Of a stretch of 64,000 nucleotides of DNA, positions 8,694-18,186 are shown piece after piece. The position numbers were made by a program, and so were the translations under genes. The stretch's first letter is position 1, and each line of letters starts with the position of its first letter. The notes under the pieces were generated by a model. That model had not been told where the DNA came from. It did no database searches and was given only the letters and a program-made list of their open reading frames with translations. The stretch spans positions 3,906,001 to 3,970,000 of the forward strand of contig NZ_CP071597.1 in the NCBI RefSeq assembly GCF_017357405.1. The letters run 5' to 3'. This DNA comes from Halomontanus rarus (GTDB lineage Archaea > Halobacteriota > Halobacteria > Halobacteriales > Natrialbaceae).

Positions 8694-9911
8694 ATGGATA
8701 CATTCGACGGGTATCGCCGACCCGACGGTCGGATCGGCGTCCGAAACATCGTCGCCGTCGTCCCGCTCTCGGTCGCGGTCAGCGCCGTCGCGACGCAGAT
8801 CGCAGGCGAGGGCCCGGAACGGGCACACGCAACGCCACACCAGCTGTCCGCCGACGCACCGGATGCGACGCTCGAGCAGACGAGACGCATCCTCGAGGGC
8901 GTCGCGACGAACCCGAACGTCGCTGGCGCCGTCCTCGTCGAACTGGGTACCGAGCGGGTCGACGGCGAGGGTATCGCCGACGCCGTCGCCGCCGCCGGGC
9001 GTCCGGTCGAGAGACTGTCGGTCCGCGAGTGTGGAGGCACCGCCGCGGCGGTCGAAACGGGCGTCGAACTCGTCGACGACCTCGCCGCCGAGACGGCTGA
9101 TGCCCGCCGCGAGTCTGCGGACGTCTCGGAACTGGTGCTGGCCGTGGAGTGTGGCGGCAGCGACGCGACCAGCGGGTTGGCGGCGAACCCCTCGGTCGGG
9201 AACGCCTGCGACCGGCTCGTCGACGCCGGCGGGACCGCGACGTTCAGCGAGACGCCGGAGTTCATCGGCGCCGAACACATCCTCGCCGAGCGCTGTGCCG
9301 ATAGCGAGGTTCGCGAGAAACTGCTCGCGTACGTCGACCGGCGCGAGGCGGCGGCCGAGCTAATGGGCGCGGACCTCCGCGGCGCACAGCCCAGCCCCGG
9401 GAACCAAGAGGGCGGCCTGACGACCATCGAGGAGAAGAGCCTCGGCGCGATTTCGAAGGGCGGGACGACGCCCATTCAGGATATCGTCCCCTACGGGTCG
9501 GAACTCCCCGTCGGCGGCGGGCTCGTCCTGATGGACACGCCCGGCTACGATATCGAGAGCGTCACCGGGAAGGTCGCCGGCGGCGCACAGATCGCGATCT
9601 TCACGACCGGGCGCGGAAGTACGACAGGCAACCCGATCGCCCCCGTGATCAAGGTCTGTGGCAACCCCCAGACCTGGGATCGAATGGCCTCGAACATGGA
9701 CGTCAACGCCAGTACCGTCGTCGCGGGCGACGACCTCGAGGCAGTCGGCGAACGGATCTACGAGACGGTCCTCGAGACGGCGAACGGTCGACCGACGGCG
9801 GCCGAAGTGCGCGGGCTCCGAGAGTTCGCGATCAACGAACTCCAGCCGAACGAACTGGGGTACTTCGACGGCGACGGGATCGGTGACGGCGAGGAGGTGA
9901 GTCGGTCGTGA
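8694..9911 (+). CDS. UxaA-family dehydratase large subunit, C-motif paralogue
   Basis: 405 residues of the altronate/galactarate dehydratase (UxaA/GarD) fold. It keeps the family's C-terminal signatures: [18 protein letters not shown] (about 153-170), [18 protein letters not shown] (about 233-250), MDTPGYD and [19 protein letters not shown] (about 303). It lacks the N-terminal ones: H-x2-3-GC(G/S) is absent and the usual GLGCE is ELGTE. Those motifs are present in the gene at 10228. The enzyme would dehydrate a sugar acid to a 2-keto-3-deoxy acid, with iron or another divalent metal in characterised relatives. It is the first gene of a three-gene operon and overlaps the next by 4 bases. The substrate is unknown. 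Confidence 0.88.
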   Translation: MDTFDGYRRPDGRIGVRNIVAVVPLSVAVSAVATQIAGEGPERAHATPHQLSADAPDATLEQTRRILEGVATNPNVAGAVLVELGTERVDGEGIADAVAAAGRPVERLSVRECGGTAAAVETGVELVDDLAAETADARRESADVSELVLAVECGGSDATSGLAANPSVGNACDRLVDAGGTATFSETPEFIGAEHILAERCADSEVREKLLAYVDRREAAAELMGADLRGAQPSPGNQEGGLTTIEEKSLGAISKGGTTPIQDIVPYGSELPVGGGLVLMDTPGYDIESVTGKVAGGAQIAIFTTGRGSTTGNPIAPVIKVCGNPQTWDRMASNMDVNASTVVAGDDLEAVGERIYETVLETANGRPTAAEVRGLREFAINELQPNELGYFDGDGIGDGEEVSRS

Positions 9912-10231
9912 CGGAATCCGGAGCGGGAGCCGAGACGGAACCGGAAGCCGGGACCCGACGGGCCGCGATCGAACTCGACGGGACCGACACCGTCGTGACC
10001 GTCCTCGAGGACGCCGAAGCCGGCGACGTCGTCGGGGACGACGGTGCCCTCGAGCTCACCGAGTCGGTGCCGTTCGGTCACAAGGTCGCGCTCGTGGACC
10101 ACGAGCCCGGCGACGAGATTCGCAAGTACGGCGAGGTCATCGGCGTCGCGACCGAATCGATCGAACCCGGCGAGTGGGTCCACACGCACAACTGTGACAG
10201 TGCCCGCGGAAAAGCGGAGGGGCGGCGATGA
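9908..10231 (+). CDS. UxaA-family dehydratase SAF-domain small subunit
   Basis: 107 residues with a GTG start inside the stop of the preceding gene. It corresponds to the N-terminal SAF domain of single-chain Uxa[26 protein letters not shown] followed by [10 protein letters not shown], where the final His-Thr-His-Asn matches the family's HxHN end. In two-component relatives such as sulfolactate lyase SuyAB, this domain is also a separate subunit. About 20 acidic residues precede it. It overlaps the downstream gene by 4 bases (ATGA), which indicates translational coupling and a multisubunit enzyme. Confidence 0.88.
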   Translation: MTESGAGAETEPEAGTRRAAIELDGTDTVVTVLEDAEAGDVVGDDGALELTESVPFGHKVALVDHEPGDEIRKYGEVIGVATESIEPGEWVHTHNCDSARGKAEGRR

Positions 10232-11445
10232 GCGAGACGGAGACCGAGCGGACGAGCGAGCACCGGAGTCGAAGCGAGTCCGGGACCGAAAGCGAGCACG
10301 CCGTACGCGAAGTGATGAACGAGAGCGGCCGTCGCGGCATCCGAGACCACGTTCTGATACTCCCCTCGGTCGTCTGCTCGCACACGGTCGCCGAGCGGAT
10401 CGCCGACGCGGTCGAGGGCTGCGTCGCCACCCCGCACGACAACGGCTGCGGTCAGATCGGCCGCGACAACGATCTGACCGAGCGGACGCTGATCGCGATG
10501 GGTGCGCACCCGAACGTCGCGGGAGCCGTCGTCGTCGGCCTCGGCTGCGAGCACGTGCAGAGCGATGCCGTCGCCGACGCCCTCGAGGATCGCGGCGTGC
10601 CGGTCCGGGAGCTCTCGATTCAGGGCGTCGGCGGGACGGAGGCCTGCGTCGAGCGCGGGATCGAGGCCGCAGAAGCGCTTCGGGCGGGAGAGACAGTCCT
10701 CGATGGTGAGCCCGGGGGTGATTCCGATTCCGATGGTGCCGTCGAAACCGGTACTGACGGCAACCCCGACATCGACACCGCTATCGGCCTCGCGGACCTC
10801 ACGGTCGGAATCGTCAGCACGGACCTCGAGGACCCCACCGTCGAGACCGCCGATCCGCTCGTCGGCGGGTTCGCCGACCGAGTCCTAACGGCCGGCGGTC
10901 GGGTCGTCGTCGCCGGAACGGAACGCGTCAGTGCCCATCCGGAGGCCGCGAGAGAGCGGATCGACGCGGATCTCGACGACTTACTGGCGGCCGCCCGGAG
11001 CGGCCCGGCGAGAGCACCCCGCGTTCGCAGGCGGGCCGGCGAGCGGTCCTTCGAGGCGACGACCCGGGCGTGGGGCGACGCGTCCGTCGACGAACTCCTC
11101 GAGTACGGCGAGTCGCCGCGTGCCGACACCGGACTCGCGCTCGTCGATTCCTCCTCGCGATTCGAGGAGGCGGCGACCGTGCTCGTCGCCGCCGGCGCGC
11201 AACTGGTCGTCCACGTGACCGGGGACGGCATCCCGACCGGCCACCCGATCGCGCCCGTCGTGAAAGTCAGTGCGACCGCGAGCACGCTCGAGGCGGTCGG
11301 CGCGGATATCGACGTCGACGCGCGAACGGCGTCAGTCGACGACCTCGCGGCGTACGTACGGTCGGTTGCCAACGGGACACCCTGTCGTGCTGACGTCCAC
11401 GGCGTCACCTCGTTCGCGATCGAGCGTGCCGGGCCGTCGATGTAG
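10228..11445 (+). CDS. UxaA-family dehydratase large subunit, N-motif paralogue
   Basis: 405 residues, with an acidic Ser/Glu-rich first 30 residues. It carries the N-terminal family motifs [10 protein letters not shown] (about 69-78) and [18 protein letters not shown] (about 93-110). The later ones have decayed: CGGSD-SG-ANP reads [18 protein letters not shown], the SPGN-EGG segment is replaced by an Arg-rich stretch, and TGRG is TGDG. It is therefore the complement of the gene at 8694. The likely reading is a hetero-oligomer in which each paralogue supplies half of the active site. It is the last gene of the operon and converges on the FAH-family gene. Confidence 0.85.
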   Translation: MSETETERTSEHRSRSESGTESEHAVREVMNESGRRGIRDHVLILPSVVCSHTVAERIADAVEGCVATPHDNGCGQIGRDNDLTERTLIAMGAHPNVAGAVVVGLGCEHVQSDAVADALEDRGVPVRELSIQGVGGTEACVERGIEAAEALRAGETVLDGEPGGDSDSDGAVETGTDGNPDIDTAIGLADLTVGIVSTDLEDPTVETADPLVGGFADRVLTAGGRVVVAGTERVSAHPEAARERIDADLDDLLAAARSGPARAPRVRRRAGERSFEATTRAWGDASVDELLEYGESPRADTGLALVDSSSRFEEAATVLVAAGAQLVVHVTGDGIPTGHPIAPVVKVSATASTLEAVGADIDVDARTASVDDLAAYVRSVANGTPCRADVHGVTSFAIERAGPSM

Positions 11446-11605
11446 TCGTCGGAGCGATATCGCGGCCGCTTCGTCGAGTCGACACTTCGAACGTCCCGTC
11501 GGGAGCAGTCGGTCCTGTTCACCGGGCTGGCGAGCGCTCACTGGGAGCGACTGCTCGAGCGGGATATCGACGAACCAGAACGAAACAGCGACGAGAACCG
11601 ACCTC

Positions 11606-12343
11606 TCAGGCCTCTCGAACCGAGTGCTCGAGCGTCCCGACGCCCTCGACCTCGAGTTCGACGGTGTCGCCGTCCTCGAGGGGGCCGACGCCGGCCGGCG
11701 TTCCCGTCGAGACGAGGTCGCCCGGCTCGAGCGTCATGTAGGTGGTGATCTCCTCGATCAGTTCGGGCAGCGAGAAGATCCACTCCGTCCGCGAGGACGA
11801 CTGTCGCGTTTCGCCGTTGACGCGGAGTTCGACGGACGCGTCGTCGGGAACCTCGTCGGGAGTGGCGACGACGGGGCCGACGGGGGCGGAGTTGTCGAAC
11901 GCTTTGCCGCGGATCCAGTTTTGCTCGATCTCCTGATCGTCCCGGTTGGAGATGTCGTTGAGGCAGGTGAACCCCTCGACGACGGACATCGCGTCCTCGG
12001 CGGCGACGTCGCGACACTGCTCGCCGACGACGATCGCGATTTCGGCCTCGAAGTCGACGCGATCCTTGCCGGCGGGGAGCGTGACGGTGTCGCCGTGGCT
12101 CGAGAGGGTGTTCGGCGGCTTGAGGAACAGGAGGGGGCGATCCGGAATCTCCATGTTCGACTCGTCGGCGTGGTCGGCGTAGTTCAAGCCGACGCAGACG
12201 ATCTTGCTCGGTTCGGTCGGGGCCAGGACGTCGATGGCCTCGTCGGTCGGTTCGTAGGTGTCGGAACCGAAGACGATGCCGTCGTCGGTCCACTCTCCCT
12301 GGCGGACGGTTCCTGCGGGATCACGAAATCGGACACGGCGCAT
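11606..12343 (-). CDS. Fumarylacetoacetate hydrolase (FAH) family protein
   Basis: 245 residues from MRRVRFRDPAGTV; an upstream ATG at 12370 is less likely. The short N-terminal domain is followed by the FAH core: KIVCVGLNYADHADE, FLKPPNTL, the metal-binding DFEAEIAIVVG and NDISNRD, and GDLVSTGTPAGVGPLEDGD near the end. The family splits C-C bonds of beta-diketo acids or hydrates/decarboxylates keto acids. With the neighbouring dehydratase, lactonase and dehydrogenase genes, hydrolysis of 2,4-diketo-3-deoxy-L-fuconate to pyruvate and L-lactate is the most coherent guess, but it rests on context only. Confidence 0.9.
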   Translation of the reverse strand: MRRVRFRDPAGTVRQGEWTDDGIVFGSDTYEPTDEAIDVLAPTEPSKIVCVGLNYADHADESNMEIPDRPLLFLKPPNTLSSHGDTVTLPAGKDRVDFEAEIAIVVGEQCRDVAAEDAMSVVEGFTCLNDISNRDDQEIEQNWIRGKAFDNSAPVGPVVATPDEVPDDASVELRVNGETRQSSSRTEWIFSLPELIEEITTYMTLEPGDLVSTGTPAGVGPLEDGDTVELEVEGVGTLEHSVREA

Positions 12344-12868
12344 GACCGGTCCGATGACCGCTGCGGACAAAACGCTTGTTATGGTCCCACCGGGATCGAG
12401 AGACAGTACTCACCCTCTCTCCGACTCTCTTATATCTCGTTTATCCCAGCGGAACGTCGTTTTGAACGACAGAACAAACGGGGTGAATCAGTGTCGGCTC
12501 GAGAGAGGCGGACGAATACGGAACGTTTTTCGACTCGTTCCGCTGTGACACGCCACGACGCGACGAATCGATCGTGAATCGTGAATTGCACCGATTCGAT
12601 TACAGCCCTACGGGCGTAATAGAAAAACGTCTCGAGTGGGGAAACGGACGCTTCATGCATCCTACGGCCGCTTTCTTCACACAGGGTGGGAAATAAATGG
12701 ATGATGAATACGAACCACGTCGGACGACGGCGAACTCGAGAAGGGCCGACGTCGGTCCGAGACACGGAGTGAATCGGGATCGAACGGGTGACGTTCTCTC
12801 CGAGAGCGGAACTCGAGAGACAGAACCCGTTTTGGTATCAGTACCACCCCATCCAGCGGGCCGGAATT
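12344..12868. other. Intergenic stretch between divergent genes
   Basis: 525 bases with no convincing coding frame. The promoter of the FAH gene should lie at its left end (CATAACAAG on the minus strand near 12375-12385). TCTTATATC near 12428 and AAATAAATGG near 12695 are AT-rich, promoter-like patches of unknown use. Nothing else is recognised. Confidence 0.45.
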
Positions 12869-12912
12869 GCGTTCGCCATAGAATCGAACGCCTGCAGTGG
12901 AGAGTTTTATTA
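12869..12912 (+). promoter_or_regulatory. Inverted repeat and TATA box before the enolase-superfamily gene
   Basis: GCGTTCG (12869-12875) / CGAACGC (12885-12891) is a perfect 7-bp inverted repeat with a 9-base spacer. It lies just upstream of the TATA-like GTTTTATTA (12904-12912), which is 24-32 bases before the ATG at 12936. The position suggests an activator site. The half-site resembles that at 18033-18052. Confidence 0.5.
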
Positions 12913-12935
12913 CGGCCCCGTCCGGTTGTCGTGAT

Positions 12936-14111
12936 ATGGGTCCTACGATCACCCGCATCGAGAGTCGCGAGTTTCGCTATCCGCTCGAGGACGTCGGGAC
13001 GGACGCGAACGGGTTCAATCTCGTCTACGAGCCAGGAGAGACCACCTGGCGGAAACTCTTCGGGATCAAAGTGCACACGGACACGGGCATCACCGGCGAG
13101 TACGTCGGCGGGAACTCGCCCGGCGCCGCCCAGCTCAACATGTTCGCCGACTACCTGATCGGCAAGAACCCCTTCGAGCGCGAGAAACACTGGAGCGAGA
13201 TCAAACGCGCCCTCCGCAAGTACGACCGAATGGGTATCGGCCCCGTCGACATCGCCCTCTGGGACTTCGCGGGGAAATATTACGACGCGCCGATCCACGA
13301 ACTGCTCGGCACCTACCGGACCAAAATCCCCGCCTACGCCTCGACGTATCACGGCGACGAGAACGGCGGCCTCGACTCCGCCGAGGCCTTCGCCGACTTC
13401 GGCCAACAGTGCCTCGAGATGGGGTACACGGGGTACAAGATCCACGGCTGGGGCGGCGGCGACGACAGCCGCGACATTCAACGGGAGATCGACTCCGTCC
13501 ACGCCGTCGGCGAACGGGTCGGCGACGAGATGGACCTCATGTTCGATCCCGCCTGCGAGTACGAGACGTTCGCCGACGCGCTGAAAGTCGGCAAGGCACT
13601 CGACGAACAGGGTTTTTACTGGTACGAAGACCCCTACCGCGACGGCGGCATCTCCCAGCACGGCCACAAAAAGCTGGGCGACCACCTCGAGACGCCCATC
13701 CTCCAGACCGAACACGTCCGCGGGCTCGAGCCCCACGCAGATTTCATCGCCAACGGCGCGACGGACTTCGTGCGTGCCGATCCCGAGTACGACGCCGGAA
13801 TTACGGGCGCGATGAAGGTCGTTCGCACCGCCGAGGCGTTCGGTCTCGACGTCGAGTTTCACGCGCCCGGGCCCGCCCAGCGTCAGTGTATCGCCGCCAC
13901 CAGGAACACGAACTATTACGAACTCGCGCTGGTCCACCCCGAGTGTCAGAACACTCAGCCGCCGGTCTACGAGGGCGGCTACTCGGACATGATCGACACG
14001 ATCGACGACGAGGGGCGAATCGAGGTCCCCGACGGCCCCGGACTGGGCGTCGAGTACGACTGGGACTACATCGAAGACAACCAGACCGGCTCCGTCCACG
14101 TCTACGAGTAG
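12936..14111 (+). CDS. Mandelate racemase/muconate lactonizing-type (enolase superfamily) sugar-acid dehydratase
   Basis: 391 residues from MGPTITRIESREF; the TATA box just upstream implies a nearly leaderless message, excluding an in-frame ATG at 12897. The N-terminal capping domain is followed by a (beta/alpha)7 barrel. Barrel residues seen are the base region GYKIHGW, metal ligands in LMFDPACEY (Asp), YWYEDPYRDGG (Glu) and LQTEHVRG (Glu), and a late EFHAPGPAQRQ. Superfamily members of this kind dehydrate aldonic acids such as gluconate, rhamnonate or fuconate to 2-keto-3-deoxy acids. Fucosidase and lactonase neighbours favour L-fuconate. It is 13 bases upstream of the oxidoreductase gene, so the two form an operon. 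Confidence 0.9.
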   Translation: MGPTITRIESREFRYPLEDVGTDANGFNLVYEPGETTWRKLFGIKVHTDTGITGEYVGGNSPGAAQLNMFADYLIGKNPFEREKHWSEIKRALRKYDRMGIGPVDIALWDFAGKYYDAPIHELLGTYRTKIPAYASTYHGDENGGLDSAEAFADFGQQCLEMGYTGYKIHGWGGGDDSRDIQREIDSVHAVGERVGDEMDLMFDPACEYETFADALKVGKALDEQGFYWYEDPYRDGGISQHGHKKLGDHLETPILQTEHVRGLEPHADFIANGATDFVRADPEYDAGITGAMKVVRTAEAFGLDVEFHAPGPAQRQCIAATRNTNYYELALVHPECQNTQPPVYEGGYSDMIDTIDDEGRIEVPDGPGLGVEYDWDYIEDNQTGSVHVYE

Positions 14112-14124
14112 TGAGAGTGAGTCT

Positions 14125-15222
14125 ATGACCTACACCGCAGGCATCATCGGTACCGGCGGCATCGCGGGAATGGGCATCCTCGGCATGCACGACGAGGAAG
14201 ACATCGGCCGCAAGAAGATCGAGGCCAGCCACGCCGGCGGCTACGACGCTCAGGAAGAACTCGACCTCGTCGCCGTCGCCGATATCGACGAAGAGAAACT
14301 CGAGCGGTTCGGAACGGCGTGGGAGATCCCCGAAGAGCGACGGTACGTCGGTCACGAGGCGATGCTCGAGGCCGAGGACCTCGACGTGATTTCGGTGTGT
14401 ACGCCGTCGTATCTCCACCACGAACACGTGCTTGACGCCGCCCGGTCGGCGGCCGACCCGTCGTTGATCTGGTGTGAGAAACCCATCGCCTCGCAGGTGA
14501 GCGCCGCCGAGGAGATGGTTCGGGTGTGCGAGGAGACCGAGACGGAACTGCTGGTGAACCACTCGTTTCGGTTTACCGACAAACTCCAGCAGTTACGCAC
14601 GCTGATCCAGGAAGAGGATCTCCTCGGGGAGATTCAATCGGTGAGCGCGCAGTTCCGCATGGAACTGCTGCGCAACTCGACGCACCTGCTCGACACGCTC
14701 GTCTACCTGCTCGACGCGCGCGCGGAGACCGTCGCCGGCCACATCACCGGCGAGAACGAAGCCGTCGACAGCCTCGAGGCGGGCCGGCAGGTCGACGACT
14801 CGGGCGGCGGCGGGTTCGTCGTGATGGACGACGGCTCGTTCGTCACAATCGACTGCACACTGCCGCGAGCGATCTCCTCGATGACGTTCAACGTCATCGG
14901 CACGAAGGGCAAACTCTACATGAACAACGACGACGGCGAGTGGCGCTACTGGCGACTCGAGGACGGCGACCACGTCGAAGCGCCGCTGCCGGGAATCGAG
15001 GGCGCGTGGACCTGGGAGGACGACTACCAGCGGGCGTTCGCCAACGCCGCCGGCCACATCGTCGACGTGCTCAAGGGCGACGCGGCGAACGGATCGACCG
15101 GGGAGGAAGCCACCCGCTCGCTCGAGATCATCATCGCGTTCTACCTCTCGCACAATACCGGTGGGCAAGTCGAGATCCCGCTCGCGCGGCCGTTGCGCGA
15201 CGTGAACGTGACCTCCTGGTAG
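14125..15222 (+). CDS. Gfo/Idh/MocA-family oxidoreductase
   Basis: 365 residues. The N-terminal Rossmann motif is AGIIGTGGIAGMG, and VISVCTPSYLHHEHVLDAARS then IWCEKPIA gives the family EKP catalytic-Lys motif. The C-terminal alpha/beta domain binds the sugar substrate (HLLDTLVYLLD). Members oxidise or reduce sugars and inositols with NAD(P). Co-transcription with the dehydratase 13 bases upstream suggests it oxidises a sugar to its lactone (for example L-fucose to L-fuconolactone) or acts on a keto acid; the exact step is open. Confidence 0.9.
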   Translation: MTYTAGIIGTGGIAGMGILGMHDEEDIGRKKIEASHAGGYDAQEELDLVAVADIDEEKLERFGTAWEIPEERRYVGHEAMLEAEDLDVISVCTPSYLHHEHVLDAARSAADPSLIWCEKPIASQVSAAEEMVRVCEETETELLVNHSFRFTDKLQQLRTLIQEEDLLGEIQSVSAQFRMELLRNSTHLLDTLVYLLDARAETVAGHITGENEAVDSLEAGRQVDDSGGGGFVVMDDGSFVTIDCTLPRAISSMTFNVIGTKGKLYMNNDDGEWRYWRLEDGDHVEAPLPGIEGAWTWEDDYQRAFANAAGHIVDVLKGDAANGSTGEEATRSLEIIIAFYLSHNTGGQVEIPLARPLRDVNVTSW

Positions 15223-15321
15223 TCGGGGTTCGGGCCGGACGTTCGGTCTGGCGGATCTCAGCAGTTTTGTCGAGACGCTCGGGTGGCGGTGTTACGGTCC
15301 TCGGAACCGCACCCCGGCTCC

Positions 15322-16242
15322 TCACCCGTGAAGTTCCTCGAAAGTCCGGTGTGAGAGATACGCTCGATCCCGACGCGAGAGCGTCTCGAGGGTCTCGATC
15401 CACGAGAGACAGGCCTCGTAGTCGGCCCAGTCGTCCATCCACGGGTAGTCGGAGCCGAGCATGAGCCGCTCGGGGCCGAACCACTCGAGAAGGTTCGTGA
15501 CGTAGTCGTGGACGGGTTCGTAGGGCCAGCCATCGCTTTCGGTTCCGGTTCCGGCTCTTTCGCTATCGACACCGACGGCCTCGGCCGACCGCGGCGCCGA
15601 ACTGACCTTCACGTAGACGTTGTCGTGCTCTGCGACCGCCTCGAACGTCGTCCACGGGCCGTCGTCGGGAGCAGTCGTCTCGTCGGGCCAGGCCATGTGA
15701 TCGACGACGATGGTCGTCTCGGGGTAGCGGCCGGCGAGTGTCTCGACCTGATCGAGTTGCTGGGCCTTCGGAAAGACGAAGATCGCGGTATCGAGTTCTC
15801 CCGCCCTGCGCCAGACGGGCTCGAGGCGGTCGTCGAGGATCCAGTCGCCGTTTCGATCGACGTCGCCCGGTATTTCACCGTACTCGAGTGCCGCATGCAT
15901 GCGGACGCCGAGCATCCGCGGGTGACCGGTGACCCGCTCGAGGGCGTCGCGCGCGTCGGCGGGGTCGTCGGGGAAGAACTCCATCAGACCGACGCCCCAC
16001 AGCCGGTCGGGGTGGGCCTCGATGCTCTGCATCGTGTACTCGTTGGCGCGCGGACCCCGACCGTACAGCGGCGTCGTCACGATCACCGATTCGGCGACGC
16101 CGGCGCGGTCCATATCGCCGACGAGGTCGTCGTGCGTGTAGGCCCCGTGCCACTCGGGCGGGAGGACGTCGGCTCGCCACGGGAGTTCCCGCGTGTCCGG
16201 ACCCCAGGCGTGGGTGTGTGCGTCGATGAGTTTCATCGTCAT
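15322..16242 (-). CDS. Amidohydrolase-type metal-dependent hydrolase (sugar lactonase-like)
   Basis: 306 residues. It starts MTMKLIDAHTHAWGPD; the ATG two codons later is equally possible. The N-terminal DAHTHAW supplies the first metal-binding HxH. Later features are MLGVRMHAALEYG, TTIVVDHMAWPDET and the C-terminal RLMLGSDYPWMDDW with the conserved catalytic Asp. This pattern fits the TIM-barrel hydrolases that include L-fuconolactonase and L-rhamnonolactonase. A Ser/Glu/Gly-rich insert lies near residues 195-215. A TATA-like CTTATACTC on the minus strand at about 16282-16290 gives it its own promoter. It sits between fucosidase and oxidoreductase genes, consistent with opening a sugar lactone. 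Confidence 0.85.
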   Translation of the reverse strand: MTMKLIDAHTHAWGPDTRELPWRADVLPPEWHGAYTHDDLVGDMDRAGVAESVIVTTPLYGRGPRANEYTMQSIEAHPDRLWGVGLMEFFPDDPADARDALERVTGHPRMLGVRMHAALEYGEIPGDVDRNGDWILDDRLEPVWRRAGELDTAIFVFPKAQQLDQVETLAGRYPETTIVVDHMAWPDETTAPDDGPWTTFEAVAEHDNVYVKVSSAPRSAEAVGVDSERAGTGTESDGWPYEPVHDYVTNLLEWFGPERLMLGSDYPWMDDWADYEACLSWIETLETLSRRDRAYLSHRTFEELHG

Positions 16243-16571
16243 GGGTATCGTCGTGTCGGGCCGAAATTCGAACGACTCGAGTATAAGCGTATGTGTGGGA
16301 CGAGTCAGCTCTCGGTTCTCGTTTCAGTTCGTTTTTCGTCACTCTTTCCGCGTACGATTCCCGTCATTCGCGTGCGTTCGAGGATCGGATCGTCACTCGT
16401 CCGCATCCTCGAGCGACCAGACGCGATCCATCGTCGGTATCCGTCTCGTCTGCCGTGGGTGACGGTCGTCGTCGGTCCGCAAAATCGTGGTGATCGGTCG
16501 CACTGATCGGCGAGGGGAAGAGAGGGAGAGACCTCGATTCCGAATCGCTCCGTCCTGGTATCGACTCGCGA
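16243..16571. other. Intergenic stretch upstream of the lactonase gene
   Basis: 329 bases. The part nearest the lactonase holds its TATA box (about 16282-16290). The remainder shows no gene, repeat or structure that I can support. Confidence 0.45.
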
Positions 16572-18029
16572 CTACTCGTTCGTCGCCCCCACACCGATGC
16601 GCGGATTCGCCACCCCGGTGAGACGAACGGTGTACGCGTACTCGTGATCCGGTCTGGACGGCAACTCGAGAGCGAGCGTCTCGTCCGTCACGGTCACCCC
16701 GCACGCGCGATCACCGTCTCGAGTGAGGAGCGCGGCTTCCGCGGGCGCGTGCTCGACGTGTCGCAGGACCGACAGCGAGAGCGAACCCGGTTTCGCCTCG
16801 TCGTGCCCGGGCCACTCGAGGGCGGTCGCGTAGCAGTCGCCGTCGTGCCAGGTGTAGCGGACCTCGACGTCGCTCGCCTCGTCCTCGGCGACGACCCACG
16901 GTCGACTCGCGAAGACGGCGTCGCCGTTGATCGAGAGCCACTCGCCCAGCGCCTCGAGGCGCGAACGCTGGAGTTCGGGGATCGTCCCGTCGGCCCGCGG
17001 GCCGACGTTGAGCAGGAGGTTCCCGTTTTTCGAGACGATGTCGACGAACGAGCGAACGAGCTCGCCGGGTGAGAGGTGATCGTCGTCCTCTTCGACCTGA
17101 TTGTAGCCGAAGGAGTGGCCGATGCCCCGACAGGCTTCCCACTTCTCCTCGCGGATTTCGTCGAACGAGGCGTACTCGGGGGTGACGAAGTCGCCGTGGA
17201 ACGTCTTTCCGTCCCACCGGTCGCCTTCGATGTCGATCGTCGGTCCGATCGCATCTGTCGACGCCCGGTCGTTGACCGCGACTTCCTTGCCCCACTCGGC
17301 GGCTCGGTTGTAGTAGTCGGCGATTAGTTCCTTCGCGCGGACGTCGTCGCTGTGTTTCGTCGGAACGTCGAACCACAGCAGATCCGGTTCGTACTCGCGG
17401 ATCAGTTCGCGGTGCTTCGCGTTCATGAAGTCCACGTACTCCTGTCCGGGTCCGCCCTCGTCGTCGTGGGGATGTGTGGAATCGAAATCGGGATGGCCGA
17501 ACTGCCCCTCGAACCCTGGCTGGTAGTAGTTGAAGTTCGCGTGGTAGGACGGCGCAAACCGAAGCCCCCGGTCACGAACGGCAGTGGATAGGTCGCCCAC
17601 GAGGTCACGTTCGGGTCCCATCTCGGCGGCGTTGTACCTCGTGTAGTGGCTATCCCACAGCGGAAATCCGTCGTGGTGTTCGCCGGTCAGGACGACGTAG
17701 CCTGCGCCGACGTCGGCGAAGAGGTCGGCCCACTCCTCGGGATCCCAGTTTGCCGCGGTGAAGTCGTCGACGAAGTCCGCGTACTCGACGTCCTCGCCGT
17801 AGGTCTCGCGATGATACTCTCGGGTGGGAGACCCGTCTTCGTACATGTAGTACGGATACCACTCGGCGTAGGGAGAGGCTTCTTCGCCGCCGATGTCGGC
17901 GTCAGTCGGCGCCCACGCGGGGACCGAGTAGACGCCCCAGTGAACGAAAATTCCCAGCTTCGCGTCGTGGAACCACGTCGGTACCTCGTGCGTATCGAGC
18001 GACTCCCAGGTCGGTTCGAACGTCGACAT
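16572..18029 (-). CDS. Alpha-L-fucosidase, glycoside hydrolase family 29
   Basis: 485 residues from MSTFEPTWESLDTHEVP; an in-frame ATG 159 bases upstream would reach into the SDR gene's promoter and is rejected. GH29 hallmarks are PTWFHDAKLGIFVHWGVYSVPAW near the start, YVVLTGEHHDGFPLWDS (family HHDGF motif, about residues 110-125), and EPDLLWFDVP with the retaining nucleophile Asp. Later come YASFDEIREEKWEACRGIGHSFGYN and NGNLLLNVGPRADGTI. A C-terminal beta domain follows. No signal peptide is seen, so it acts inside the cell on imported fucosides. It is divergent from the SDR gene. Confidence 0.95.
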   Translation of the reverse strand: MSTFEPTWESLDTHEVPTWFHDAKLGIFVHWGVYSVPAWAPTDADIGGEEASPYAEWYPYYMYEDGSPTREYHRETYGEDVEYADFVDDFTAANWDPEEWADLFADVGAGYVVLTGEHHDGFPLWDSHYTRYNAAEMGPERDLVGDLSTAVRDRGLRFAPSYHANFNYYQPGFEGQFGHPDFDSTHPHDDEGGPGQEYVDFMNAKHRELIREYEPDLLWFDVPTKHSDDVRAKELIADYYNRAAEWGKEVAVNDRASTDAIGPTIDIEGDRWDGKTFHGDFVTPEYASFDEIREEKWEACRGIGHSFGYNQVEEDDDHLSPGELVRSFVDIVSKNGNLLLNVGPRADGTIPELQRSRLEALGEWLSINGDAVFASRPWVVAEDEASDVEVRYTWHDGDCYATALEWPGHDEAKPGSLSLSVLRHVEHAPAEAALLTRDGDRACGVTVTDETLALELPSRPDHEYAYTVRLTGVANPRIGVGATNE

Positions 18030-18032
18030 GCT

Positions 18033-18052
18033 CCGTTCGACTTCGCGAACGG
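18033..18052. promoter_or_regulatory. Inverted repeat in the fucosidase/SDR divergent promoter
   Basis: CCGTTCG (18033-18039) / CGAACGG (18046-18052) is a perfect 7-bp inverted repeat with a 6-base spacer. It starts 4 bases upstream of the fucosidase ATG, a repressor-like position. Its CGTTCG half-site is also found in the 12869-12891 repeat, with a different spacer. Short CGAACG words are common in this genome, so the link is tentative. Confidence 0.45.
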
Positions 18053-18186
18053 TCAAGTAGATTCGGTCGCCGGAAGTCGAGAGTAGACGAGCGAGCGGCT
18101 CTCGAGTGGCCGTGACACGGAACAGGCGCGAGAACCAGGGCGCTCGCGGACGCAGTTTTAAGTGCCGGTGCGAACCACCTGCGTGC

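Noticed and set aside
11270..12577. 435-codon plus-strand frame
   Set aside because: It is antisense to the FAH-family gene and overlaps the end of the UxaA operon in another frame.
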